Part shown: piece after piece, positions 42,934-51,845 of the stretch | Numbering within the stretch: position 1 is the first letter of the stretch | Layout of the letters: every line of letters starts with the position of its first letter | Source of the DNA: an uncultured Clostridia bacterium | Lineage (GTDB): Bacteria; Bacillota; Clostridia; Christensenellales; Aristaeellaceae | Direction: 5' to 3' | Length of the DNA stretch: 64,000 nucleotides | NCBI GenBank assembly: GCA_934647165.1 | Contig: CAKUFA010000005.1 | Location: forward strand, 23,601-87,600 | Notes under the pieces: generated by a model | The model's input: the letters and a program-made list of their open reading frames with translations, nothing else | Database searches by the model: none | Told to the model about the DNA's origin: nothing | Program-made: the position numbers and the translations under genes

Positions 42934-43699
42934 GGTATCCTCCATTCTCCAGCAGCGCCTTGAGGCGGGATGCATCATCGGCAAACTGCTCGGGGGTGTT
43001 GTCCTTCACAAATTCCAGCAGGGCAAAATGGCTGCCGCCACATTGGCACGCATCCAGATAATACGCCCACTCAGCACTGTTCAGAGGGCCGCGCTTGCCA
43101 TCCGGCCAGGAGTAAACATGCATATTGGTCAGCCTGTCGCCCAGGCGCCGAATACCCTCCACGCGCTGCGCCGGACTCAATGCCACGGTGGGCTGCCACA
43201 GGGTCTTAAAGGCGGGGTGATCCACTGCTTCCAGCAGCGCAAGGCCGGACGCATTGGTGTCCGTGAGCGTGTTCTTGTGCCACTCAGTCACCACCGTGAT
43301 GCCCGCAGCCTGCGCCATGTCGGCAATCAGCCTGCCTTCCCGGGCAAGGCGCGCACGGTAAGCGTCATCCGCCTCACAGGAGGGCTTCGTGCCCGCCCAC
43401 ACGCGAATCAGCGGCGCACCCAAGGCACTTGCGGACACAAGGCTTTTGCGGAAAGTCGCTTCCGGATCGTCATACTCGCCCATGCGGTAGTAGGAGCCGT
43501 AGCAAACCACGGTCAGCCCCGCGGCCTCCGTGGCTTCACGCAGTGCCCGCGCGCCCTCCGGATCATCCGGCTGCACATGCGCATTCTCCGACCACTCCAC
43601 CGCTTCCAGCCCGTTTTCCACGGCCAGGCGGATAACCTCCTGTGCGCTCAGGGGTTTGAACGTAGCCGATACCACGCCGCAGCGCCAGGTTGTTTTCAT
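42926..43699 (-). CDS. Sugar phosphate isomerase/epimerase-type TIM barrel
   Basis: 257 residues, xylose-isomerase-like (AP_endonuc_2) fold. ENGLEAVEWSENAHVQPDD, GLTVVCYGSYYRMGE, SALGAPLIRVWAG and TVVTEWHKNTLTDT supply the usual metal-binding Glu, Asp and His residues (EW, EWH, QPT, HVY). Family members isomerise or epimerise sugars, or split C-glycosides and 3-keto sugars. The start overlaps the stop of the reductase upstream, and its end overlaps the next gene by eight bases, so it is tightly coupled to both. Confidence 0.82.
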   Translation of the reverse strand: MKTTWRCGVVSATFKPLSAQEVIRLAVENGLEAVEWSENAHVQPDDPEGARALREATEAAGLTVVCYGSYYRMGEYDDPEATFRKSLVSASALGAPLIRVWAGTKPSCEADDAYRARLAREGRLIADMAQAAGITVVTEWHKNTLTDTNASGLALLEAVDHPAFKTLWQPTVALSPAQRVEGIRRLGDRLTNMHVYSWPDGKRGPLNSAEWAYYLDACQCGGSHFALLEFVKDNTPEQFADDASRLKALLENGGYHG

Positions 43700-44694
43700 A
43701 GCTTGAGAACCCCTTCCCACACGCTTTCCTCCACAGGAATACCGTTTTCCATGTTGTCCTTGCGGGTGCGCATCATGTTCTGGCCAGGGAAGTGCGGCGG
43801 ACGACCCTCCTCCACAGGCGTGGACGTTTGGAGGTCATCCAGGGTGGCACGCACGCGGCGGGCAAAATCCTCGCCGTCGGGCATGTGCTGCACATCAATG
43901 GCAATGAACACCTGGCTCAGCTCGGTTTCCGTAGGCAGCTCGCCCACCTGCTGCGCCGTGCGGCCGCCGGACAATGCCGACGCCACCAGATCCAGCATCA
44001 GTGACAGGCCGGATCCCTTCCAGTAACCGATTGGCAGGCACTGGTGTGTTTCCAGCACCTCGGCGGCGTTGCGGGTAATCTTCTGCTCCTTGTTGAAACC
44101 GCCGTCCACAGGCAGCTCGCGTCCCTGTCTTGCATAGCTTTCCAGCTTGCCGTAGGAGAACATGGACATGGCTACATCCAGCAGCACAGGCGTATCGCCG
44201 TTGGGCACGGCAAATACCACAGGGTTATTGCCCAGCCGCGCGTCACGGCCGCCCCACGGAGGCATGTTGGGCACCGTGTTCGTCCACAAAATGCCGATGC
44301 AGCCCTCGTTGACCGCCATCAGGCCATAATTGCCGGGGCGCATCCAGTGGTTGGTGTTGCGCAGCGCCACCACGCCGATGGTGTGCTGGTGCGCCAGGTC
44401 AATGGCACGGCGCATGCAGTCATAGGCGTTCAGGTTGCCCGGGCCGCGGTGTCCGTCCCAGCGTTCCAGCATGCCGAGGGTCTCCACCGGCTCCGCCTTG
44501 GCGTTCACATCCACCGACCCATTGGTGATGGATTTGATGAACTTGGGGAAGCGATTGAGTCCATGGGTATAAATACCATCGCGGCTGGCATCCGTAAACA
44601 GCGTGGCGGACAGCTCCGCACGCTCGCCAGTAATGCCGTATTCATTCAGCACGCGGATAAACTCGCGCTTCATTACGTCATAGGGTACGCGCAT
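43696..44694 (-). CDS. dlgD: 2,3-diketo-L-gulonate reductase-like (DlgD/YiaK family)
   Basis: 332 residues, NAD(P)-dependent malate/L-lactate dehydrogenase superfamily. Close by eye to E. coli YiaK/DlgD: YTHGLNRFPKFIKSITNGSV, ERWDGHRGPGNLNAYDCMRR AIDLA, VALRNTNHWMRPGNYG, MPPWGGRDARLGNNP, PVDGGFNKE and GYWKGSGLSLMLD all align. It reduces an alpha-keto acid group of a keto-aldonate or diketo-gulonate. In this operon it probably acts on a keto-uronate or keto-aldonate intermediate. AGGAG nine bases upstream; a hairpin separates it from the permease gene. Confidence 0.85.
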   Translation of the reverse strand: MRVPYDVMKREFIRVLNEYGITGERAELSATLFTDASRDGIYTHGLNRFPKFIKSITNGSVDVNAKAEPVETLGMLERWDGHRGPGNLNAYDCMRRAIDLAHQHTIGVVALRNTNHWMRPGNYGLMAVNEGCIGILWTNTVPNMPPWGGRDARLGNNPVVFAVPNGDTPVLLDVAMSMFSYGKLESYARQGRELPVDGGFNKEQKITRNAAEVLETHQCLPIGYWKGSGLSLMLDLVASALSGGRTAQQVGELPTETELSQVFIAIDVQHMPDGEDFARRVRATLDDLQTSTPVEEGRPPHFPGQNMMRTRKDNMENGIPVEESVWEGVLKL

Positions 44695-44720
44695 TCGGAT
44701 TCGCTCCTTTCATAAGGGCA

Positions 44721-44744
44721 GGGACAGGCGTTTTCGCCTGTCCC
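44721..44744 (-). other. Intercistronic hairpin before dlgD
   Basis: GGGACAGGCG/CGCCTGTCCC with a TTTT loop (10 perfect pairs), twelve bases after the permease stop. No T-run follows, so it more likely stabilises or partly ends the transcript than stops it. Confidence 0.7.
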
Positions 44745-44755
44745 ATGGCGCAAGG

Positions 44756-45655
44756 TTAACCCTTCACTGCGCCGACCATGATGCCCTTGACAAAGTATTT
44801 CTGGATAAAGGGATACACGCACAGGATAGGCAGCGTAGCCACCACGATGGTTGCGAACTGAATCGTCTCGCTCATGAAATAGGCTTCATCACCCGAGGAG
44901 GAGGCACTCAGGTCATTCTGCACGATGATTTCCCGCAGAATCAGCTGCAGCGGATACATGCTGCGCTTTTTCACAAACAGCATCGCATCGAACCAGCTGT
45001 TCCAGTGACCCACCGCATAGTACAGGCAGATAACGGCCACCGTGGGCTTGATGAGGGGCGTAATGATGCGGAAAAGCACCGTCAGGTGTCCCGCACCGTC
45101 CAATTCTGCCGATTCTTCCAAGCTGGCCGGCACACCCGTCATGGCCGTTCGCACAATCACCAGGTTGAACACGTTGATGAGGGAGGGGATAATCAGCGCC
45201 CACATGCTGTTGTACAACCCGATGCTCTTGATGACAAGGAAGCGGGGAATCATACCGCCGGAGAAATACATGCTGAAAACCACCATCAGGTTGAACAGCC
45301 GCTTCAGTCCGTAATGCGGACGGGAAAGCACATAAGCCGCCACCAGAGTAAACAGCAAATCCAGCACTGTGCCAACCACCACAATGAACAGTGTGTTGGT
45401 ATAGCCTGTCCAGATATTCTGGTTTTGCAGCACCGCCGCGTAAGCTTCCGTGGTGAAATCAAGCGGCCAAAGCAGCATGCCCGTATGCGCCATATACTTG
45501 GTGCCGTCCGAGAAGGAGCCGGCCACCACGTGAATGAGCGGCACAAGAATAATGACGCACAGCAAAATCATCAGGATGTTATCCACCTGGTAGAAAATGC
45601 GCTCGCCAAGCGGGATGCGGATCTTCGCTTTTTTCTTTTTTTCTATTGCAGTCAT
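44756..45655 (-). CDS. CUT1 sugar ABC permease, LplC-type
   Basis: 299 residues, six membrane segments. AYAAVLQNQNIWTGYTNTLF, FSMYFSGGMIPRFLVIKSIG LYN, EESAELDGAGHLTVLFRIIT P (EAA loop) and the terminal CVYPFIQKYFVKGIMVGAVKG are LplC hallmarks. With LplB and the family 1 binding protein it imports an oligosaccharide, perhaps a uronate-containing one. GGAGG lies nine bases before the ATG at 45655. The ATPase is not encoded here; such importers commonly share one MsmX-type ATPase from elsewhere. Confidence 0.9.
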   Translation of the reverse strand: MTAIEKKKKAKIRIPLGERIFYQVDNILMILLCVIILVPLIHVVAGSFSDGTKYMAHTGMLLWPLDFTTEAYAAVLQNQNIWTGYTNTLFIVVVGTVLDLLFTLVAAYVLSRPHYGLKRLFNLMVVFSMYFSGGMIPRFLVIKSIGLYNSMWALIIPSLINVFNLVIVRTAMTGVPASLEESAELDGAGHLTVLFRIITPLIKPTVAVICLYYAVGHWNSWFDAMLFVKKRSMYPLQLILREIIVQNDLSASSSGDEAYFMSETIQFATIVVATLPILCVYPFIQKYFVKGIMVGAVKG

Positions 45656-45669
45656 CTGTTCCGCCTCCC

Positions 45670-46617
45670 TTACCACAAGCTGTTGCCGCCTTCACGGCGG
45701 GTGACATAGTTGGTGAAGAATACCAGCACAAAGCAAACCACGGAGTTGAAGAAGCCCACTGCCGTGGAGTAGCTCCACTGCGCCTGTTCCATGCCGCGGC
45801 GGTACACATAGGTGTTGATGACGTCCGCGGTTTCATAGGTCAGGGGATTGTAAAGCAGCATGATCTTCTCATAGCCCACGTCAAACATCTTGCCCACCTT
45901 GAGGATGAACATGATGATAATGGTCGGCACCAGGCAGGGAATGGTGATGTGAATCATCTGGTTCCACTTGTTGGCGCCATCCACACGCGCGGCCTCGTAT
46001 AGCTCCTGGTCAATCGCAGTGAGGGCGGACAGATACACAATGGAGTTCCAGCCCACGCTCTGCCAAATATCAGAGAAAATGTAAATCGGCACAAAGTAGT
46101 TGGCTTCCAGCAGCATGTTGGTCGGTTCTATACCGAAAAGCTGGTTAAGCAGCACAGTGATGCCGCCGGTGCGGCTCACCAGTTGATGGATGATGCCGCA
46201 AATAACCACGGTGGAAATGAAGTGCGGGATGTAGCTGATGGTCTGCACCACACGGCTGAGTCTTCTGGATCGCAGCTCATTGATGAGCAGCGCCAGCAGA
46301 ATGGCCGATGGGAAGGAAAACACCAGCGTGGACAAGCTGATGGTTACCGTATTGCGCAAAAGCCGCAAGAAATACGGATCGGAAAAAAAGTTCTGAAAGT
46401 GCTTCAGCCCCACCCACTTGCTGCCCGTGAAGCCACGCGCCGGCTTGTAATCCATAAAGGAGATGGACAGGCCGAACATGGGCGCGTACTTGAACACCAG
46501 GAAGTAAACCAGAATGGGAAGAAACAGCAGGTACAGCTTCCAGTGTTTCTTCAGGTCACGGGCCATCCGTTCGCCCAGGGATCTTGGTGGTTTGTTTACC
46601 ACAGGAGATGTCGTCAT
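45670..46617 (-). CDS. CUT1 sugar ABC permease, LplB-type
   Basis: 315 residues, six membrane segments. KLYLLFLPILVYFLVFKYAP MFGLSISFMDY at the start, SYIPHFISTVVICGII, and YEAARVDGANKWNQMIHITI P (EAA loop) identify LplB. The ATG overlaps the stop of the oxidoreductase upstream (ATGA) with AGGAGG in the overlap region. Partner of the LplC-type gene 14 bases downstream. Confidence 0.9.
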   Translation of the reverse strand: MTTSPVVNKPPRSLGERMARDLKKHWKLYLLFLPILVYFLVFKYAPMFGLSISFMDYKPARGFTGSKWVGLKHFQNFFSDPYFLRLLRNTVTISLSTLVFSFPSAILLALLINELRSRRLSRVVQTISYIPHFISTVVICGIIHQLVSRTGGITVLLNQLFGIEPTNMLLEANYFVPIYIFSDIWQSVGWNSIVYLSALTAIDQELYEAARVDGANKWNQMIHITIPCLVPTIIIMFILKVGKMFDVGYEKIMLLYNPLTYETADVINTYVYRRGMEQAQWSYSTAVGFFNSVVCFVLVFFTNYVTRREGGNSLW

Positions 46618-47633
46618 TCAGGTCTCCTCCTGTCTTTCGCGTGGGCCGCGGTATAAGCCGCTTCCAGCATCCGAGTTGTCTTCAGTGCCTCATTTCCGTC
46701 AATGGGGAAAGGCTTGCCATCGCGCAGGCAGCGATAGAAATCCTCAATGAGGAAGCCATGGCCGCTGCCCCAGTAGTCCTTGCCCCACTGGAAGCCGGAA
46801 GTGTAATCGTTATTTTCCACCTTGCCGTCCTTCCAGGTGACCGTCACACGGTTGCCCAGCATGAGGATCGAAGCGTTCTCACACTTGAGGGAAATCTGCA
46901 CGGGCATGTTGCCCACGCCGCAGTTGCTGGCATAGAACAGAAGCCGCGCGCCGGTCGATGTGGTCAGCAGCATGTCGCAGGTGTCCTCTGCCTCAATGAC
47001 GTCTTCCAGCCTCTTGGCAGACATGGAGCATTTCACATCCACCACTTCACCCGCAAAGTCCCGCAGCAGATCCAGGGTGTGAATCGCCTGGTTAATCATC
47101 ACCCCGCCGCCCTCCGTGGCCCACTTGCCACGCCACGCGCCCCGGGCGTAATAATCCTCACCGCGATCCCAGGTGACCACGGCGCTTCCGCCCAACACGC
47201 GGCCGCACTCGCCCCCATCCAGCAATGCGCGGATGCGGCGGGATGCCTCGTTGTAGCGGTTCTGGAAGCAGATGCCCAGCTGACAACCGGTTTCTTTCGC
47301 AGCTTCAGTCATCTTTTCCGCATCTGCCAGATGAATGGCCATCGGCTTTTCGCAAAGCACGTGCTTACCAGCGCAAAGTGCGTCAATAGCCATTTGGTGA
47401 TGCAGGTAATGGGGCGTGCAGATATGCACAACCTGCACCTCCGGGTCGCGAAGCAGCTCATGATAATCGCTGTATCCGCGCACACCCTGTCCGTCCATGG
47501 CTTTTTGCAGGTGCTCGGGATCGTTGTCGCACACCGCTACCAGCCTTGCATTTTTCACCTGCTGCAAAGCCTTGAAATGATTCACTGAAATCGCGCCGCA
47601 GCCAATCAGGCCGACGCCCATGCACTCGTTCAT
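46614..47633 (-). CDS. Gfo/Idh/MocA oxidoreductase (first of three)
   Basis: 339 residues. Rossmann N-terminus GVGLIGCGAISVNHFKALQQ, the NAD-binding/catalytic segment HVLCEKPMAIHLADAEKM (EKP motif) and the C-terminal alpha/beta domain with WATEGGGVMINQAIHTLDLL (GGG and H residues). These enzymes oxidise or reduce a sugar hydroxyl with NAD(P), often at C3 or C1. The GGGxxxxxxxHxxD pattern is intact, so it should be active. GGAGG eight bases before the ATG; 16 bases after the second homologue. Confidence 0.88.
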   Translation of the reverse strand: MNECMGVGLIGCGAISVNHFKALQQVKNARLVAVCDNDPEHLQKAMDGQGVRGYSDYHELLRDPEVQVVHICTPHYLHHQMAIDALCAGKHVLCEKPMAIHLADAEKMTEAAKETGCQLGICFQNRYNEASRRIRALLDGGECGRVLGGSAVVTWDRGEDYYARGAWRGKWATEGGGVMINQAIHTLDLLRDFAGEVVDVKCSMSAKRLEDVIEAEDTCDMLLTTSTGARLLFYASNCGVGNMPVQISLKCENASILMLGNRVTVTWKDGKVENNDYTSGFQWGKDYWGSGHGFLIEDFYRCLRDGKPFPIDGNEALKTTRMLEAAYTAAHAKDRRRPE

Positions 47634-47649
47634 CCTTGCATCCTCCGCG

Positions 47650-48771
47650 TTACAGCTGATCCACGCCGCACTTTTCGCACAGCTTCTGATAGAAAAGCTC
47701 TTCATCCACCGGCACGTCCACCCAGCCGCCGCCCGTCCAGTCGGACAAGTGGATGGCGTTGGAAATCTGAAGGCCATTGATACCCTCCTGCCCACGCGCC
47801 AGCAGCGGTTTCCCATTCAGGATCGCGTCGCAGAAGTTGTTCATAATGCCTGCATGGGCGGTGTACTTGCCGCTCACGGGCACTTCCACTTCCCACACTT
47901 CAGGCTTTCCGAGCCCCTTCTTCCAGGTGGCGTTGAACTCCGGTTCCGGCACGCGCAGGCGGCTGAAGGAGATTTTGCCGTTTTCCACCACAATGCGGCC
48001 GCGTTCGCCGTCAATCTCCAAACGATTGGTGCCGGGCGCGTCTACCACCGTGGTGATGTAGCTGCCCGTCGCTCCGTCCGGATATTCAACAAATGCCATC
48101 ACGTCGTCTTCCACCTCAATGTTGCGGTGCTTGCCGTAGTAGACAACGGACTTCACGCGGCTGGGCATGCCGCAGATCCACTGCCACATGTCCAGGTTGT
48201 GGGGATTCTGGTTGAGCAGAACGCCGCCGCCCTCGCCTTTCCATGTGGCGCGCCAGCCGCCCTGGTCGTAATAGCTCTGGGAGCGATACCAGTTGGTAAT
48301 CAGCCAATGGGTGTGCTTCACCTTGCCCAATTCTCCGCTTTGCACCAGGTCGCGAACCTTCACATACACCGGATCCGTGCGTTGGTTGAAGTCCATAGCG
48401 AACTTCAGCTCCGGATGCGCATCGGCCACAGCGTTCATTTCCCGCACCTGCTTGGTGTAAACGCCGGCAGGCTTTTCCACCAGCGTGTGCAGCCCATGCT
48501 CCATCGCTTTGATGGCCAGCGTGGGATGCAGGTAGTGGGGCGTGCAGATATGCACCGCGTCCACCTCGCCGCTTTCAATCAGCGCTTCTGCCGTGTCGTA
48601 ATACTTCACGCTGTCCCCCAGCAGCTTGCGCGCCGCCTCAATGCGTGCAGGATCCGTATCCGCAATAGCGGTCAGATGGCACAGGGGCACATCGCCCTTG
48701 AGCATCTTGCTCACATGCTGGCTGCCGATCTTGCCATAACCGATCAATCCATACCGTACCTGCTGTGCCAT
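47650..48771 (-). CDS. Gfo/Idh/MocA oxidoreductase (second of three)
   Basis: 373 residues. YGLIGYGKIGSQHVSKMLKG opens the Rossmann fold; the catalytic segment is HTLVEKPAGVYTKQV, and the C-terminal domain has KGEGGGVLLNQNPHNLDMWQ W. The paired N-x-N-P-H replaces the usual D-x-G-x-H, a version common in 3-keto-glycoside and UDP-sugar-type members. It is not a simple duplicate of its neighbour: lengths and loops differ. One base separates its ATG from the stop of the TIM-barrel gene before it. Confidence 0.88.
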   Translation of the reverse strand: MAQQVRYGLIGYGKIGSQHVSKMLKGDVPLCHLTAIADTDPARIEAARKLLGDSVKYYDTAEALIESGEVDAVHICTPHYLHPTLAIKAMEHGLHTLVEKPAGVYTKQVREMNAVADAHPELKFAMDFNQRTDPVYVKVRDLVQSGELGKVKHTHWLITNWYRSQSYYDQGGWRATWKGEGGGVLLNQNPHNLDMWQWICGMPSRVKSVVYYGKHRNIEVEDDVMAFVEYPDGATGSYITTVVDAPGTNRLEIDGERGRIVVENGKISFSRLRVPEPEFNATWKKGLGKPEVWEVEVPVSGKYTAHAGIMNNFCDAILNGKPLLARGQEGINGLQISNAIHLSDWTGGGWVDVPVDEELFYQKLCEKCGVDQL

Positions 48772-48772
48772 A

Positions 48773-49543
48773 TTACGCTTCCTCCTCCAGTTTCTTCAGC
48801 AGTGCCAGCGCCTTGGGGCCATCCGCTTCCATATCGTCGGTCTTGCCCTCCACGCTCATCATACCCTGATAGCCGGTTTCCTTCAGGCAATGGAAGAACA
48901 GGCGGAACTGGTCGCCGCCTTCTTCCACAGGATAGCGCCGTCCTTCTTTCGTGGCAATGTGGGTGTGGCAAACGCCGCCCAGCCGCACAATATCCTCCAC
49001 CGGTTCGCCATCCTTGGCCACATGGAAATAGTCGCTCAGCAGCTGCACATGGGGCTCGTCTGCCGCCGCTACCAGCGCCGCGCCTTCCGCCATGGAGCAG
49101 ATCATATTCGTCTCGCCCCGGTTCAGCGGTTCAATCACAATCGTCACACCATACTTGCCGGCAATTTCACCCGTCAGGCGGGTCACTTCCACCAGGCGGC
49201 GGAAAGCTTCGCCATAGCTCACGCCTTCAGGCCGGTTGCGGCTCTTGCCGCTGCCGAACACCGCCACTTTTCCGCCCAGCGCCTGCACCCGTGCCATCGC
49301 GCCTTCCAGATACTCGGCAATCGCTTCGTTGGCCGTGTCCTTTTCCAGCAGCATCATATTCTTGGGAAACAGCAGGTTGAACGCCGAGCAGGGCAAACCG
49401 ATTTCCTTTGCCTGCTCCAGCGCCGCCTGAAACTCTTCTTCCGTCATGGCGGCAATGCCGTTTACCGGCGGTTCCAGGTAATCAAATCCCAGCGCCTTGG
49501 CCTTTGCCATTTCGGGCAGCTTCCCACAAACACCGAATTTCAT
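48773..49543 (-). CDS. Sugar phosphate isomerase/epimerase-type TIM barrel
   Basis: 256 residues, xylose-isomerase-like fold. FGVCGKLPEMAKAKALGFDY LEPPVNG at the start, GVTIVIEPLNRGETNMI (metal Glu), LLSDYFHVAKDGE (Asp, His), CHTHIATKEGRRYP (His) and MMSVEGKTDD (Glu) give the full four-ligand metal set, closest to the D-psicose/tagatose 3-epimerase group. Adjacent to two Gfo/Idh enzymes, a pairing repeatedly seen in pathways through 3-keto sugars and inositols. AGGAAAG nine bases before the ATG at 49543. Confidence 0.85.
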   Translation of the reverse strand: MKFGVCGKLPEMAKAKALGFDYLEPPVNGIAAMTEEEFQAALEQAKEIGLPCSAFNLLFPKNMMLLEKDTANEAIAEYLEGAMARVQALGGKVAVFGSGKSRNRPEGVSYGEAFRRLVEVTRLTGEIAGKYGVTIVIEPLNRGETNMICSMAEGAALVAAADEPHVQLLSDYFHVAKDGEPVEDIVRLGGVCHTHIATKEGRRYPVEEGGDQFRLFFHCLKETGYQGMMSVEGKTDDMEADGPKALALLKKLEEEA

Positions 49544-49562
49544 TTGCACTTTCCTGCCTTTC

Positions 49563-51590
49563 TCAATCTCTGCGAATTTCATCGCCGTCAAGGGTCAGCG
49601 TCATGTTCTTTTCACCCGCAAAGCGGATAACTGCCTTTTCTTCGCTCACTTCTCCCGTCACCTGATACCCTTCAGGCGCAATCACCGTCACGCAGCGGAA
49701 TGGGGCGGGGCCTTCGCACGTCAGTTGCAGCTGCGGTGCGGGCACCCGCAGGCTGTAGCCATAGCTGACCCAGCCGCCGATGGGTTCCTCGCTGCCCTCC
49801 AGCTTTACAGCCTCCATGGCCGTGTCCGTCAAAGCCGTAAAGCCATATTTGCGTCCCTTGGGCGTCTTATAAAGCCAGTTCAGCTTTTCGCCCGTCAATT
49901 GTCCCGGAGCAAAATTGAAGAACAGGCGGAAGTCATGCTTTTGCAGCCCCAAACCCGTAATGCGGTCATCCAGCACATACACGTCCTTTTCCAGACGGAT
50001 AGCCTTGCGGCGATGATAGACGGGATCATCAGTGAACACATAACCGTTGTGGCTCACGTCAATCACAGCGTACTGGTCGTTTTCCTCAAACCGGTGCAGG
50101 AACAGCCGCACGCCGCGCACGCGCTTCACGCCGGGCACCTCGCCCATGATCAGGTCGTCCACATACAGGGTGTTGTGGGCACAGGCGGACAGGAAGTAGT
50201 GCCGCCAATTCTTCCAGATGGACTGGTTGTAGATGTAGCGTCCGCCATCCAGCAGAATGTCCTCACCCGCAATTTGCAGCTCAAAATGGCCGGTATCATT
50301 GTGGGAATGAGTGCTCTTTTCGCCCCGCTCCAGCTGCACGCCATGGATGTGCATGTAGCTGTCCTCAGGCTGCCAGCCTGTGCGCATGATGTGGATGCCG
50401 GCTTCCTTCATGGAATAATTCCGCGTGCGGGGTTCTTCTCCCTGCTTGCGGCCGGTGGCAAAATACAGGAAATCCTCGCGGCCGGTAGCTTCGTACATCT
50501 GGCGGAAGAACGCGCGCATTTCGTTCAGATCAAAAGGATCCATGGACAGGTTCATGCCTTCGTACAGGGAGGTATCGCTGCGCCGTGCCAGCAAATCGTT
50601 GCGGTCCGCATCGCCAATCATGGGGTTGGAGAAATCGGGCTTGATCTGCCGCATAATAAACTCGCATGCCCGCTCAATGGTATCATGGGCGTAGGGTGCA
50701 ACGGGAATGCCGTTGAGCTCGCACAGGCGGGTGGCCTGCATGTAGGCAATGGCCGCCACCATGTGATAGATGGTGGTGCGTTCCATGTGCACACCGTCAT
50801 TGTCAAAGGAATAGCGCATCTCATGCATCACGCGCTGATAGCCATGCTTGAACCACTCGTCCGCCCCCTGAAGCTCAGGGAACATGATTGCGCACTGCAA
50901 AAGCGCGCTGGTTTCCATGGTCAGCCAGTTGCTGGACTTTTCATGGTTGGTGTAGTGGTTGACCAGGAAGTTGGCATGGTCGCGCACCGCGGTGAGGAAC
51001 ATCGTCCAGTTTTCCAGGTCAAACGCCTTGCTCTCCCGGAACGCCGTCAGGCAGGGAATAAAGGCCGTGTACAGCCGCATGGCAGTTTCAATGTGCCTCC
51101 ACGGGTAGGAAGGATACTGGTGCGCGGCAATATAGGCGTCCTCATCCTTCAGGAAATCTTCCAGCGGCCACGCTTTGAGGAAGGTGCGCAGTTCATAGAG
51201 CGCCTCGGTGGGATACTTCTCATCCCCCGTGATGGCATACGCACGCGCCAGGGGCTGCCAATAAATGAAGCGATACAGCGACCAGCTCCACTCGTTGTCA
51301 TGCGCCGCATCCGTGGTGGGGTTAAAGTGCCAGTCGATATCGCCGTCAAAATGATAGCCGTAGATGGTGCGGTCAAGCACCTCCTGGGCGTCCTCCAGCA
51401 AATGCTCGTCCTGGTTTTTGCGCAGATCGTCCACCGTAAAGAAATACTTGGGGTTCTCCCGTGTGCGGAAATGGCGGACGATCTCCTCCGCGCTCTCTTT
51501 CATGCGCCCTTCGTCCAGCAGTTCCTTTGCCCTCTTCAGCGCCGGTTTGGAAAAATCCATGAGAGCAATCAGTTGATGCATCGCGTCCAT
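49563..51590 (-). CDS. Heparinase II/III-like polysaccharide lyase, cytosolic
   Basis: 675 residues. An alpha-helical toroid (about 1-340, with DNEWSWSLYRFIYWQPLARA Y and NHEKSSNWLTMETSALLQCA) is followed by the beta-sandwich heparinase II/III domain with the conserved STHSHNDTGHFELQIAGEDI LLDGGRY. This fold splits uronate-containing chains by beta-elimination, leaving an unsaturated 4,5-uronate. There is no signal peptide, so it should work on imported oligosaccharides. Substrate (alginate-, heparin-, or plant-type uronide) is not readable. GAGGT before the ATG; a short gap with several hairpins separates it from the binding-protein gene. Confidence 0.8.
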   Translation of the reverse strand: MDAMHQLIALMDFSKPALKRAKELLDEGRMKESAEEIVRHFRTRENPKYFFTVDDLRKNQDEHLLEDAQEVLDRTIYGYHFDGDIDWHFNPTTDAAHDNEWSWSLYRFIYWQPLARAYAITGDEKYPTEALYELRTFLKAWPLEDFLKDEDAYIAAHQYPSYPWRHIETAMRLYTAFIPCLTAFRESKAFDLENWTMFLTAVRDHANFLVNHYTNHEKSSNWLTMETSALLQCAIMFPELQGADEWFKHGYQRVMHEMRYSFDNDGVHMERTTIYHMVAAIAYMQATRLCELNGIPVAPYAHDTIERACEFIMRQIKPDFSNPMIGDADRNDLLARRSDTSLYEGMNLSMDPFDLNEMRAFFRQMYEATGREDFLYFATGRKQGEEPRTRNYSMKEAGIHIMRTGWQPEDSYMHIHGVQLERGEKSTHSHNDTGHFELQIAGEDILLDGGRYIYNQSIWKNWRHYFLSACAHNTLYVDDLIMGEVPGVKRVRGVRLFLHRFEENDQYAVIDVSHNGYVFTDDPVYHRRKAIRLEKDVYVLDDRITGLGLQKHDFRLFFNFAPGQLTGEKLNWLYKTPKGRKYGFTALTDTAMEAVKLEGSEEPIGGWVSYGYSLRVPAPQLQLTCEGPAPFRCVTVIAPEGYQVTGEVSEEKAVIRFAGEKNMTLTLDGDEIRRD

Positions 51591-51775
51591 TTGCTACACC
51601 TCATCTTTTTTTCAGCACGGAAACATTCTTTTGCAGAATATCACGCCTGCCGGCGCACCCAAAGCGCGTTCCGCCCGCTCTCCAGATGCCTTTCGGTTCA
51701 TGTTGCCGTTTTCCCGAAAGGTTTTGCGTAAATTCAAATCGCATGCCGGCCTCATGCGGCCGTTTTGCGTCATGG

Positions 51776-51828
51776 GCGGCTTTCGCCGCCGAATGAACCC
51801 CGGAAAGGGGGCGTGTCGAAACGCCCCC
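51776..51828 (-). other. Hairpins between the sugar-binding protein and the lyase
   Basis: GGGGGCGT/ACGCCCCC (51807-51828) followed by TTT on the minus strand, then GGCGGC/GCCGCC (51776-51791), then CGGCC/GGCCG near 51750. The first stands 18 bases after the binding-protein stop. They probably reduce transcription into the lyase and permease genes relative to the binding protein. The rest of 51591-51845 shows nothing else definite, apart from a weak TTGGGT/TATTCT pair that might be an internal promoter. Confidence 0.6.
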
Positions 51829-51845
51829 TCCCGATTTCTGTTGCC

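Noticed and set aside
49497..51731. 744-codon open frame on the plus strand
   Set aside because: Antisense of the heparinase-like gene, no family features, no start signals. Similar long antisense frames at 34770-36341, 39407-41053, 47620-49380, 51765-53471, 56132-58168 and 62541-63821 are rejected for the same reason.
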